Positions 6,905-13,748 of a DNA stretch of 21,744 nucleotides are shown here, piece after piece. The position numbers and the translations under genes are program-made. Numbering within the stretch: position 1 is the stretch's first letter; every line of letters begins with the position of its first letter. The notes under the pieces were generated by a model that worked only from the letters and a program-made list of their open reading frames with translations, was not told the DNA's origin and did no database searches. The DNA is from JANNGZ01 sp031404155 (GTDB taxonomy: Bacteria > Pseudomonadota > Gammaproteobacteria > Burkholderiales > Burkholderiaceae_C), in contig JANNGZ010000473.1 in the NCBI GenBank assembly GCA_031404155.1, positions 1-21,744 of the forward strand, given 5' to 3'.

Positions 6905-7873
6905 ATGGACATTCGCGAGCACGACTTCCAAAACGACGGCGGCCGTTGGGGCAGCCCGGCACTGGCGGCGCGCTGTGGCTGCGCCTTGCATTCGCGCCGG
7001 CTGTTTTCGGCGGCGCTCGCCACCGGCGCCGCGGCTTCACTGCTCGTGCCCGCGTCGGTGCTGGCGCAGGACGCCGCCTTGGCCAAGATGTGCAAGCGCT
7101 CGGCCGCCGGCAAGCTGGTGCCCGCCGCGCAGGTGGAGCAGGCGGCGGCGCAGCAATACCGCCAGTTGCAGCAACAGGCGGCGCAAAAGCGCGCGCTCGC
7201 ACCGGACAGCCATCCGCAGCTGATCCGGCTGCGCGAAATCGCCAAGCGCATCGTGCCCTTCAGCAGCGAGTGCAACGACGCCGCGGCCGCCTGGAAATGG
7301 GAGGTGAGCCTGCTCGGCAGCCCGGAGCTGAACGCGTTCTGCATGCCCGGCGGCAAGATCGCCTTCTACTTCGGCATCCTGCAAAAGCTGCAGCTCAACG
7401 ACGACGAGGTGGCGGTGATCATGGGCCACGAGGTGGCGCATGCGCTGCTTGAACATGCCCGCGAGCGCATGGGCAAGACCACCGGGGTGCGCATCGGCGC
7501 GGCCGCGATCTCGGCGATCTTTGGCCTGGGCGGTGTCGGCGATGCCTTGGTGAACATGGGCGGCCAGTTGCTCACGCTCACCTTCAGCCGCGAAGACGAA
7601 TCCGAGGCCGACCTGGTCGGGCTGGACCTCTGCGCACGCGCGGGCTACGACCCGCGTGCCGGCGTTTCGCTGTGGCAGAAGATGGCCACCGCCTCCAAGG
7701 GCTCACCGCCGCAGTGGCTGTCCACCCACCCGGCGGGCGCGACGCGCATCAAGGACATCGAGGCGCAGTTGCCGCGTGTGCTGCCGATCTACAACGCAGC
7801 GGCCAAGCCGACGCAGAGGTTCGAGCCACCGGCGAAGGCGGCGCCGAAGGAAGGCGACAGCAACAAGCCCTGA
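6905..7873 (+). CDS. M48-family zinc metallopeptidase with twin-arginine-like signal
   Basis: A 322-residue protein, probably periplasmic. The N-terminus has a long polar n-region and then HSRRLFSAALATGAAASLLV (about 29-48), followed by a likely cleavage after 'ASVLA' (about 54). The SRRLF core with an Ala-rich h-region fits a Tat signal. The protease domain carries the zinc motif HEVAH at residues 175-179 and the third-ligand region SREDESEAD at 228-236, with E232 in the ExxAD position. 'FCMPGGKIAFYFGIL' at 145-159 is typical of M48 C-subfamily enzymes such as LoiP and BepA, which act in outer-membrane protein quality control. No C-terminal TPR domain is seen, so it is closer to LoiP in size. 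The start at 6905 is the first ATG before the signal. It lies 37 nt after ampG and could be co-transcribed. Confidence 0.88.
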   Translation: MDIREHDFQNDGGRWGSPALAARCGCALHSRRLFSAALATGAAASLLVPASVLAQDAALAKMCKRSAAGKLVPAAQVEQAAAQQYRQLQQQAAQKRALAPDSHPQLIRLREIAKRIVPFSSECNDAAAAWKWEVSLLGSPELNAFCMPGGKIAFYFGILQKLQLNDDEVAVIMGHEVAHALLEHARERMGKTTGVRIGAAAISAIFGLGGVGDALVNMGGQLLTLTFSREDESEADLVGLDLCARAGYDPRAGVSLWQKMATASKGSPPQWLSTHPAGATRIKDIEAQLPRVLPIYNAAAKPTQRFEPPAKAAPKEGDSNKP

Positions 7874-7888
7874 GTTCGCCGGGCGTCG

Positions 7889-7932
7889 GGCCGCGGTTTG
7901 CACGCCGGCACGCTCGCCGCTGAGGCGCGGCC
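7889..7932. terminator. Possible terminator hairpin between convergent genes
   Basis: GGCCGCG at 7889-7895 pairs with CGCGGCC at 7926-7932, enclosing 30 nt of G+C-rich sequence. It lies in the 82-nt gap between the M48 peptidase gene and the convergent binding-protein gene, where a two-way terminator would be expected. There is no T-run, and such repeats are easily found by chance in DNA this G+C-rich. Confidence 0.2.
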
Positions 7933-7955
7933 TGGGGCCTCCGGCGCGCGTCGGT

Positions 7956-9098
7956 TCACCAGCGGTCCGAGCGCGCCTGCATCTCGAAGCTGCCGCCGCG
8001 GGCGCGGTAGACCGCCACCGGCGCCGAGCGCTGCTCGCCCTGGGCATCGAAGCGCATGAAGCCGGTCACGATCGAGGTCGGTGACGCCGTCTTCAGGCCC
8101 TCGGCCACCACCTTGGGGTCGACGCTGCGCTTCAGGCGCATGGTGTCGGTCAGCACATACACCGCGTCGTAGGCGTAATGCGCCGCCGCCACCGGGTCGG
8201 CCTTGAATTCCTTGCGGAAGCGGTCGCGGAAGGCTTCACCGGCCGGGAAGTCCCGGGTGTCCAGCGCTGGTGTGGCCACGAACAGGCCCTTGGCCGGCAG
8301 CTCGGCCTTGGCCACCGGGGTGGTCTTCGCGGTGCTGCTGGCCACGATGCGAACCTCGTCCAGGCCGGCCTTCTTCAGCTCCGCCATCAAGGGCAGGAGC
8401 TGGTTCTCGCGCAGGATCGCGACCACGGTGTCCACTTTGGCCGCGCCGATCTTGGCTACCAGCGGTGCAAAGTCCTTGACCTTGGCGCCGACGATCTCGG
8501 CCACCGGCACCTCCACCTTGGCCTTTTTCAGGCCGGCCACGACGTCTTCGGACAGCGGCTTGCCGTAGCCGGTGTCTTCGGCGACCACGGCCACCGTGGC
8601 CGCGCGCAGGTTGTCTTGCGCAAAGCTGCTGATCGCCTGCGCCTGCACACCGTCGCTGGCGTTGAGCCGGAACGCCGAGGCGCTGAGCTGGGTCAGGTTC
8701 TTGGCCGAGGAGGTGAACAGTTGGGGAATGCTGGCGCTGGCGTAAATCGGCGCGGTGGCTTCGGTGATGTGGGAGTGCAGGTGCCCGATCACCGCATGGA
8801 CCTTGGCCTCGACCAGCTGCTGGGCCGCCGCCTTGCCGCCGTCGACTTCGCCTTTGTCGTCAGCCTCGACCAACTCCAGCGTCACCCGCTTGCCGTCGAT
8901 CTTCAAGCCGCGGATGTTGATCTCGGCCACCGCCAGCTTGGCGCCGTCGAGCAGGTCCTTGCCGCGGTTGGCAGAAGGGCCGCTCAGAGGCTGGGCCACG
9001 CCGATCTTGATCACGTCGGGCACGCTGGAGCCACATCCGGCGAGTACGGTGGTGATCAGGGCGGCAAGCGCGAGACGGGCGAAGTTCGGTGAATGCAT
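7956..9098 (-). CDS. Branched-chain amino acid-type ABC substrate-binding lipoprotein
   Basis: A 380-residue type 1 periplasmic binding protein of the LivJ/LivK family. It starts at 9098 with an AGGAG 8 nt upstream on the minus strand. The N-terminus 'LALAALITTVLAGCGSS' is a lipoprotein signal with the lipobox LAGC at residues 19-22, so the mature protein would be lipid-anchored on C22. The mature part opens with IKIGVAQPLSGPSANRGKDL, followed by 'GAKLAVAEINIRG', the usual start of the fold. Later come 'VHAVIGHLHSHITEATAPIY', 'VVAEDTGYGK' and 'AAHYAYDAVYVL', all typical of the family. The solute could be branched-chain amino acids, amides or other small carboxylates. No permease or ATPase genes adjoin it, so it is an orphan here. 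It converges on the M48 peptidase gene and is divergent from the transferase relic. Confidence 0.88.
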   Translation of the reverse strand: MHSPNFARLALAALITTVLAGCGSSVPDVIKIGVAQPLSGPSANRGKDLLDGAKLAVAEINIRGLKIDGKRVTLELVEADDKGEVDGGKAAAQQLVEAKVHAVIGHLHSHITEATAPIYASASIPQLFTSSAKNLTQLSASAFRLNASDGVQAQAISSFAQDNLRAATVAVVAEDTGYGKPLSEDVVAGLKKAKVEVPVAEIVGAKVKDFAPLVAKIGAAKVDTVVAILRENQLLPLMAELKKAGLDEVRIVASSTAKTTPVAKAELPAKGLFVATPALDTRDFPAGEAFRDRFRKEFKADPVAAAHYAYDAVYVLTDTMRLKRSVDPKVVAEGLKTASPTSIVTGFMRFDAQGEQRSAPVAVYRARGGSFEMQARSDRW

Positions 9099-9291
9099 GT
9101 GAAAACTCCTGCGGGATGGCTGTTGCGCATTGTGTGCAGGCCGCACCTGACACGGCGCCTTGCGCATCCCTGCTTGAGGCCCAGCCCGTGACTTCGGAGC
9201 GTGAAGTATTTGTCTCAACGCCTCAACTGCCACGGCAACCCGCATGGCGTGGTGCCGGCGCGCCTCGCTTGCGCCGTGGCGGCTTCGGGCA

Positions 9292-9297
9292 TAGAAC
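9292..9297 (+). promoter_or_regulatory. Candidate -10 box before the transferase relic
   Basis: TAGAAC at 9292-9297 lies 5 nt before the ATG at 9303, and TTGCGC at 9269-9274 sits 17 nt upstream of it, the ideal spacing for a weak sigma-70 promoter. As at ampG, transcription would start near the ATG. It may be a leftover promoter of a gene that has since been deleted. Confidence 0.3.
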
Positions 9298-9302
9298 CTG
9301 GC

Positions 9303-9406
9303 ATGGCCATCGAGCTGCTGCAATTTCGCTTCTCGCCCTACAACGAGAAGCTGCGCTGGGCGCGCGTGGTGCCGCGCGCGACTTCGACGGCCCGAGCAAG
9401 TATTGA
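9303..9406 (+). pseudogene. Glutathione S-transferase-like gene collapsed to its two ends
   Basis: From the ATG at 9303 the frame reads MAIELLQFRFSPYNEKLRWA, which matches the N-terminal thioredoxin-fold start of many glutathione S-transferase-like proteins ('LLQFPYSPYNEKARWAL' type). Almost immediately, in a different frame, the sequence reads 'GAARDFDGPSKY' followed by TGA at 9404-9406, which looks like a C-terminal end. The parsimonious reading is one internal out-of-frame deletion of most of the gene. The first frame runs on as meaningless sequence to a stop at 9459-9461, overlapping the next gene's ATG. The N-terminal match is good; the C-terminal match is tentative. Confidence 0.5.
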
Positions 9407-9457
9407 CGCGCCCGGGGCCGGGTTCAACACCCCTTCAATTCCGAGGAGCGACATGGC

Positions 9458-9823
9458 ATGAGCAAGTGGAAAAAGTCATCGCCCGAACTGGTGGCGGCCT
9501 TCGACGCTGCCTTGCCGCTGTTTCCGGCGGTTGAGCGGCGCCAGATGTTCGGCTATCCCTGCGCGTTCGTGAACGGCAACATGGCGGTCGGGCTGCACGA
9601 GGACCGGCTGATCGCCAGGCTGCCCGCGGAGGCGGCGAGCCACCCCTGTGTGATGCTCGGCCGCACGATGAGGGAGTACGCCGCGATCGACAACGCGGTT
9701 GAGCTCGATGCGCGCAGCCTCAAGGATTGGATCGACCGCGCGCTGGGGTACACGGCGACGCTGGCGCCAAAGGCGGCCAAGGCCGCGAAGCCGCCGCCGG
9801 CGCGTAAATCAAAGAAAGTCTGA
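9458..9823 (+). CDS. TfoX N-terminal domain protein
   Basis: A small 121-residue cytosolic protein with a single TfoX N-terminal domain. Visible signatures are 'FPAVERRQMFGYPCAFVNGN' at about residues 22-41, then MAVGLHEDRLIARLP, and the 'GRTMREYAAI' stretch at about 68-77. The C-terminal 20 residues are Lys/Ala/Pro-rich (ending 'ARKSKKV'). The start at 9458 is chosen because GAGGAG at 9443-9448 is 9 nt away; an ATG at 9453 is too close and reaches a stop after two codons. TfoX of competent bacteria has this domain plus a C-terminal one, which is missing here. Stand-alone versions are common in Burkholderiales and their role is not established, so a competence function should not be assumed. 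Confidence 0.85.
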   Translation: MSKWKKSSPELVAAFDAALPLFPAVERRQMFGYPCAFVNGNMAVGLHEDRLIARLPAEAASHPCVMLGRTMREYAAIDNAVELDARSLKDWIDRALGYTATLAPKAAKAAKPPPARKSKKV

Positions 9824-9834
9824 AAGCGCGCCGC

Positions 9835-9904
9835 ACTCACCACTCACCACTCACCGCTCGCCGCTCGCCGCTCGCCGCTCACCACTCGCCACTCGCCGCT
9901 CGCG
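9835..9904. repeat. Ten tandem heptanucleotide repeats (RCTCRCC)
   Basis: Ten consecutive 7-bp units of the form RCTCRCC fill 9835-9904: three ACTCACC, three GCTCGCC, one GCTCACC, two ACTCGCC and a final GCTCGCG. The array starts 11 nt after the TfoX-type stop and ends exactly at the TAG stop of the convergent exonuclease gene (9905-9907). It fills almost the whole gap between the two genes. One strand is pyrimidine-rich and its complement purine-rich. No ORF use is apparent. Confidence 0.9.
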
Positions 9905-10696
9905 CTACAGCTTGAAGTTGTAGTCGATGCTCACCGGTGCGTGGTCGGAGAAGCGCTGGTCGAGGTAGATGGCTTCGCGTTGGGCCTTGGCCGCGATGCC
10001 GGGCGTGGCGAGGTGGTAGTCCAGGCGCCAGCCGACGTTCTTGGCCCAGGCCTGGCCGCGCGCACTCCACCAGGTGTATTGCTCGGGTTGGTCGTTGAGG
10101 GTCCGGAAAACGTCGACCAGCCCGGCCTTGTCGAACAGCTTGGTGAGCCAGGCACGTTCCTCGGGCAGGAAGCCGCTGTTACCCCGGTTGCTCCGCCAGT
10201 TCCTGAGGTCGATCTCGTGGTGTGCGATGTTGATGTCGCCAACCAGGATGAACTCGCGCTCGGCCTTGAGCTTCACCAGGTGCGGGTACAGCCGGGCCAG
10301 GAAGCGGTACTTGGCGGCCTGGCGCAACTCGCCGGTGGTGCCGCTGGGGAAGTAGCAGCTGATGACGCTGAATTTTCGCTTGGGGGTGTCGAAGCGCGCC
10401 TCGACATAACGCCCCTCGACGTCGAACTCGCGCGAGCCGAAGCCGGTGAGCACTTCACTCGGGGCCTTGCGCGAGAACAGGCCCACGCCCGAGTAGCCCT
10501 TCTTGCTGCTCGCAAAGTGGAAGTGGCCGCGCATGCCCGCCAGCGTGTCCAGGCGCCCGGCCACATCGCTCGCCTGGGCCTTGACCTCCTGCACCCCAAT
10601 ACAATCGGCGCCCGCACCCTCGGCCCAGGCCTGCAGGCCTTTGTTCGCTGCCGAGCGGATCCCGTTCAGGTTGAGGGTGATCAGTCGAAACGCCAC
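9905..10696 (-). CDS. xth: Exodeoxyribonuclease III / AP endonuclease
   Basis: A 263-residue enzyme of the exonuclease III family, which cuts DNA at abasic sites and removes 3' blocking groups in base excision repair. The chosen start is the GTG at 10696, giving VAFRLITLNLNGIRSAANKG; GGGAG lies 9 nt upstream on the minus strand. The open frame runs much further but that part is antisense to pyrE. Catalytic and metal-binding motifs seen: N11 in LNLNGIRSA, E37 in CIGVQEVKAQ, D154 and N156 in LVGDINIAHHEIDLRNW, and D251-H252 in 'RFSDHAPVSIDY'. Length matches the family (about 255-268). The gene is divergent from pyrE with only 18 bp between start codons, so its promoter must lie within pyrE. Confidence 0.93.
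   Translation of the reverse strand: MAFRLITLNLNGIRSAANKGLQAWAEGAGADCIGVQEVKAQASDVAGRLDTLAGMRGHFHFASSKKGYSGVGLFSRKAPSEVLTGFGSREFDVEGRYVEARFDTPKRKFSVISCYFPSGTTGELRQAAKYRFLARLYPHLVKLKAEREFILVGDINIAHHEIDLRNWRSNRGNSGFLPEERAWLTKLFDKAGLVDVFRTLNDQPEQYTWWSARGQAWAKNVGWRLDYHLATPGIAAKAQREAIYLDQRFSDHAPVSIDYNFKL
10599..10604 (+). promoter_or_regulatory. Candidate pyrE -10 box inside the exonuclease gene
   Basis: TACAAT lies on the plus strand 111 nt before the pyrE start, within the exonuclease coding region. On the minus strand it falls in codons GAT TGT ATT GGG for Asp-Cys-Ile-Gly, all with third bases that are uncommon among neighbouring codons. This suggests selection for the sequence on the other strand. 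No convincing -35 box is found at 16-18 nt; TTGACC occurs but only 13 nt away. Tentative. Confidence 0.3.
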
Positions 10697-10714
10697 GCCG
10701 CATCGCTCCCTTGC

Positions 10715-11398
10715 ATGAACACAAGCAAATCCCGCCGCCCAGACCCGATCGCCCAGGAGTTCGTGAAATTCGCGGTCGAGGCCGGTGTGCTGCGCTTCGG
10801 GGAATTCACCACCAAGGCCGGGCGCTTGAGCCCGTACTTTTTCAATGCCGGCCTCTTCGACGACGGCGCCAAGCTCGGCCGCCTCGCCGGATTTTATGCA
10901 CGGCGCCTGCTGGCCTCGGAGCTGCGCTTCGATGTCATCTTCGGCCCGGCCTACAAGGGCATCACCCTGGCCGCGGCGGTGGCGATCGAACTGGCGCGGC
11001 TGGGCCGCAACCTGCCCTTCGCCTACAACCGCAAGGAAGCCAAAGATCACGGCGAGGGCGGCACCTTGGTCGGCGCCAAACTCGCCGGGCGCGTTCTGAT
11101 CGTCGACGATGTGATTTCGGCCGGCACCTCGGTGCGCGAGTCGATCGCGATCATCGAGGCCGCGGGTGCCACGCCCGCTGGGGTCGCGATCGCGTTGGAC
11201 CGCCAGGAAAAGGCCACGGAACAGGGTGTCGATGTGAACTACTCCGCAGTGCAGGATGTCACGCAGCGTTTCAATCTCGCGGTGAGTTCGATTGCGACCC
11301 TGGAGGACTTGTTGCACTATCTCCAGACCACCCGCGATGACGGGCTTGCCCAACACGCCGAGAGCGTGGCGGCCTACCGCAACCGATACGGCGTGTGA
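10715..11398 (+). CDS. pyrE: Orotate phosphoribosyltransferase
   Basis: A 227-residue cytosolic enzyme of pyrimidine synthesis that joins orotate to PRPP, giving orotidine 5'-phosphate. Characteristic segments are 'LRFGEFTTKAGRLSPYFFNA' at about residues 26-45, FGPAYKGITLA at 76-86, 'YNRKEAKDHGEGG' at 104-116 (the flexible catalytic loop with K108, K111 and H113), and the PRPP-binding motif VLIVDDVISAGTS at 127-139. Length is close to the usual 210-230. The start at 10715 has no evident Shine-Dalgarno sequence; a TTG at 10711 is in another frame. The upstream gap to the divergent exonuclease start is only 18 bp. The DUF4124-like gene follows after 13 nt and may share the transcript. Confidence 0.95.
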   Translation: MNTSKSRRPDPIAQEFVKFAVEAGVLRFGEFTTKAGRLSPYFFNAGLFDDGAKLGRLAGFYARRLLASELRFDVIFGPAYKGITLAAAVAIELARLGRNLPFAYNRKEAKDHGEGGTLVGAKLAGRVLIVDDVISAGTSVRESIAIIEAAGATPAGVAIALDRQEKATEQGVDVNYSAVQDVTQRFNLAVSSIATLEDLLHYLQTTRDDGLAQHAESVAAYRNRYGV

Positions 11399-11411
11399 AG
11401 CCGGCATCCAA

Positions 11412-12161
11412 ATGAAGCATCGTCGACCCTCTCCGGAATTCCTTCTGATCTGCGGCTGTCTCGCCGCGGGCTGGCTGTCGTCCGCAGCCGCGGCGCAAAC
11501 CTCGCCCGGCGGCGCGGCTGCGTCGTCGGCCATCTTCAGTTGCAGCACGGCCGACGGCCGCAAGCTGACCTCGGACCGCCCGATCCCCGACTGCGCCGCG
11601 CGTGAGCAGCGGGTGCTCAACAAGGACGGGTCGCTGCGGCGTGTGCATCCGCCGCTGATGTCGCCCGAGGAACGCGCCGACCGCGAGGCGAACGAACGCA
11701 AGCTGGCGCTGGAGCGCTCGGCGGCGCAGGACGCGATGCGCCGCGACCGCAATCTCGCCACCCGCTTCCCCAACGCCGCCGCGCACCAGAAGGCGCGCGA
11801 AGCGGCGCTGGACACGGTGCGCAGTGCGGCGAGCACCTCCGAGTCGCGCATGCGCGAACTCGCCGCCGAGCGCAAGCCGCTGCTCAACGAAGCCGAGTTC
11901 TACAAGGGCAAGCAGCTGCCGGCCAAACTGCGGCAGCAGCTCGACGCGGTCGACGCGGCCGCCGAGGCCCAGCGGGGCGCGATCGCGAACCAGGAGATCG
12001 AGCTGGTGCGCATCAACAAGCTCTACGACCTGGAGCTCGAGCGCCTGAAGAAGCTCTGGGCCGGCACGCCGCCCGGCTCGCTCGGGCCGATGGCCCCGGT
12101 GTCTGCACCCGCCGCCGCAGCCACCCTCGCCGCGGGCGCCAAGAGCGACGGCAAACCCTGA
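11412..12161 (+). CDS. Secreted DUF4124-like coiled-coil protein
   Basis: A 249-residue protein with a signal peptide (about residues 1-28, 'FLLICGCLAAGWLSSAAAAQ'). Then comes a short segment, 'IFSCSTADGRKLTSDRPIPD', followed by a cysteine. This fits the DUF4124 pattern, in which an aromatic-x-C, a D-x-x-G turn and 'SDRP' precede a second Cys. Residues from about 85 to 215 are charged and helical, with long Glu/Arg/Lys/Ala runs suggesting a coiled coil. The C-terminus is Pro/Ala/Gly-rich. The role is unknown; such proteins are common in Beta- and Gammaproteobacteria and are probably periplasmic. It follows pyrE by 13 nt and converges on gatB with a 33-nt gap. The start at 11412 is the ATG directly before the signal peptide. 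Confidence 0.75.
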   Translation: MKHRRPSPEFLLICGCLAAGWLSSAAAAQTSPGGAAASSAIFSCSTADGRKLTSDRPIPDCAAREQRVLNKDGSLRRVHPPLMSPEERADREANERKLALERSAAQDAMRRDRNLATRFPNAAAHQKAREAALDTVRSAASTSESRMRELAAERKPLLNEAEFYKGKQLPAKLRQQLDAVDAAAEAQRGAIANQEIELVRINKLYDLELERLKKLWAGTPPGSLGPMAPVSAPAAAATLAAGAKSDGKP

Positions 12162-12194
12162 TCGGTCGCCGCGCGGCGCGCCGGCACCGGGCGC

Positions 12195-13748
12195 TCAGCC
12201 GAGCCGTTTTTTCAGCAGCGCGTTGGCCTGTGCCGGGTTGGCCTTGCCCTGGCTGGCTTTCATCACCTGGCCGACCAGCGCGTTGAAGGCCTTGTCCTTG
12301 CCGGCGCGGTATTCGTCCACCGACTTGGGATTGGCGGCGATGACTTCTTCGACGATGGCTTCCAGGGCGCTGCTGTCATTCATCTGAGTAAACCCGAGTG
12401 ACTCGATGATCGCGGACACTGTGCCCGGCTTCACGCTCATCTGAACCCCAGTAAGCGTCGCTTCCACGTTCTCAGGCCACAGGTGATCGAAAACTATCTT
12501 GGCTTGCTTGTGATGAATCGTCCCCAATGCGATTTGCTCAATTAAGGCGCCGAGTTGCGCGGGCCGGATTGGGCATAGGTCGATCGATATGTCGCCCGCA
12601 TTGAGGCGACGCGATACCTCACCCATCAGCCAGTTGGCAATTAACTTCGGCGTCTTGCAGACATCGCGCGCGGCTTCGTAGTAGCGCGCAAAACTCAGGC
12701 TCTGGGTCATCATCGCCGCGGCGTCTGCCGGCAGGCCATCGTCGCGTACGAAGCGCGCGGCCATCGCGGCGGGCCGTTCGGGCATGGCGGCGCGCACCCG
12801 CTCGACCCACGCCGGTTCGATCACCAGCGGCGGCAAGTCCGGGTCGGGGAAGTAGCGGTAATCGTGCGCGTCTTCCTTGCTGCGCATCGCGCGTGTTTCG
12901 CCGCGGCCGCTGTTGGCGTCGGGGTTGAACAGCACAGTGGCCTGCTCGATTTGCAGGCCGTCTTCGAGGCGGTCGATCTGCCATTGCACTTCGGTGTCGA
13001 TCGCCTGCTGGAGGAAACGGAACGAGTTCAGGTTCTTGATCTCGCGGCGTGTGCCCAGCGGCGCGCCGGGCTTGCGCACCGAGACATTGGCGTCACAACG
13101 GAAGCTACCCTCCTGCATGTTGCCGTCGCAGACGCCGAGCCAGACCACCAGCGTATGCAGCGCCTTCGCATAGGCCACCGCTTCGGCGGCCGAGCGCATG
13201 TCCGGCTCGGTGACGATCTCCAGCAGCGGGGTGCCGGCGCGGTTCAGGTCGATGCCGGTCGCGCCCTGGTAGTCCTCGTGCAGCGACTTGCCGGCGTCCT
13301 CCTCGAGATGCGCGCGGGTCAGGTGCACCGTGCGTTGCGCGCCGTCGAGGAAAAACCCGACCGTGCCGCCTTGCACCACCGGCGTCTCGTACTGGCTGAT
13401 CTGGTAGCCCTTGGGCAGGTCGGGATAGAAGTAATTCTTGCGCGCAAAGATCGACAGCGGCGCCACCTTCGCGCCTACCTCCAGGCCGAAGCGGATCGCG
13501 CGCTCCACCGCGCCGATGTTCAACACCGGCAGCGTGCCCGGCAAGGCCAGGTCCACCGCGCTGGCCTGGGTGTTGGGCGCGGCGCCGAACTGCGTGCTGG
13601 CGCCGCTGAAGATCTTGCTGCGGGTCGACAGCTGGGCATGTGTTTCCAGGCCGATCACCACCTCGTAGCCGCGGACCAGCGTGCTCGCTGGAGTACCTTC
13701 GTGCTGCGCACTCCGGTATTCGCCTTTCGGGCGGCCGGGCAGGCTCAT
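12195..13748 (-). CDS. gatB: Asp-tRNA(Asn)/Glu-tRNA(Gln) amidotransferase subunit B
   Basis: A 517-residue subunit of the GatCAB transamidase, which converts misacylated Glu-tRNA(Gln) and/or Asp-tRNA(Asn) to the correct amide form. GatB binds the tRNA and activates the acyl group with ATP. Family features: 'YEVVIGLETHAQLSTRSKIF', ARKNYFYPDLPKGYQISQYE, 'GIDLNRAGTPLLEIVTEPDM', and SKEDAHDYRYFPDPDLPPL. The C-terminal YqeY-like tail ends 'KANPAQANALLKKRLG'. The start at 13748 overlaps the gatA stop by 4 nt (ATGA). Two oddities: about 27 residues precede the usual 'VRGYEVVIGLE' beginning, and the DNA at about 12361-12660 is only about 55% G+C with atypical codons and an unusual protein sequence (see findings). 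The frame is intact. Confidence 0.95.
   Translation of the reverse strand: MSLPGRPKGEYRSAQHEGTPASTLVRGYEVVIGLETHAQLSTRSKIFSGASTQFGAAPNTQASAVDLALPGTLPVLNIGAVERAIRFGLEVGAKVAPLSIFARKNYFYPDLPKGYQISQYETPVVQGGTVGFFLDGAQRTVHLTRAHLEEDAGKSLHEDYQGATGIDLNRAGTPLLEIVTEPDMRSAAEAVAYAKALHTLVVWLGVCDGNMQEGSFRCDANVSVRKPGAPLGTRREIKNLNSFRFLQQAIDTEVQWQIDRLEDGLQIEQATVLFNPDANSGRGETRAMRSKEDAHDYRYFPDPDLPPLVIEPAWVERVRAAMPERPAAMAARFVRDDGLPADAAAMMTQSLSFARYYEAARDVCKTPKLIANWLMGEVSRRLNAGDISIDLCPIRPAQLGALIEQIALGTIHHKQAKIVFDHLWPENVEATLTGVQMSVKPGTVSAIIESLGFTQMNDSSALEAIVEEVIAANPKSVDEYRAGKDKAFNALVGQVMKASQGKANPAQANALLKKRLG

Noticed and set aside
4060..7356. Minus-strand open frame of 1098 codons
   Set aside because: It is antisense to the sigma, anti-sigma, ampG and M48 genes, which are well supported. 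Its translation is low-complexity Arg/Gln/His-rich sequence typical of shadow frames in G+C-rich DNA.
10581..10604. TTGACC and TACAAT as a complete pyrE promoter
   Set aside because: The spacing is only about 13 nt, too short for a normal sigma-70 promoter. Only the -10-like hexamer is retained, as tentative.
10697..11887. N-terminal extension of the exonuclease frame
   Set aside because: The extra residues are antisense to pyrE and the DUF4124-like gene, and the GTG at 10696 with its GGGAG gives a normal family start.
12167..12178. Terminator between the DUF4124-like gene and gatB
   Set aside because: The inverted repeat is a 4-bp stem of pure G/C without a T-run, expected by chance in this composition.
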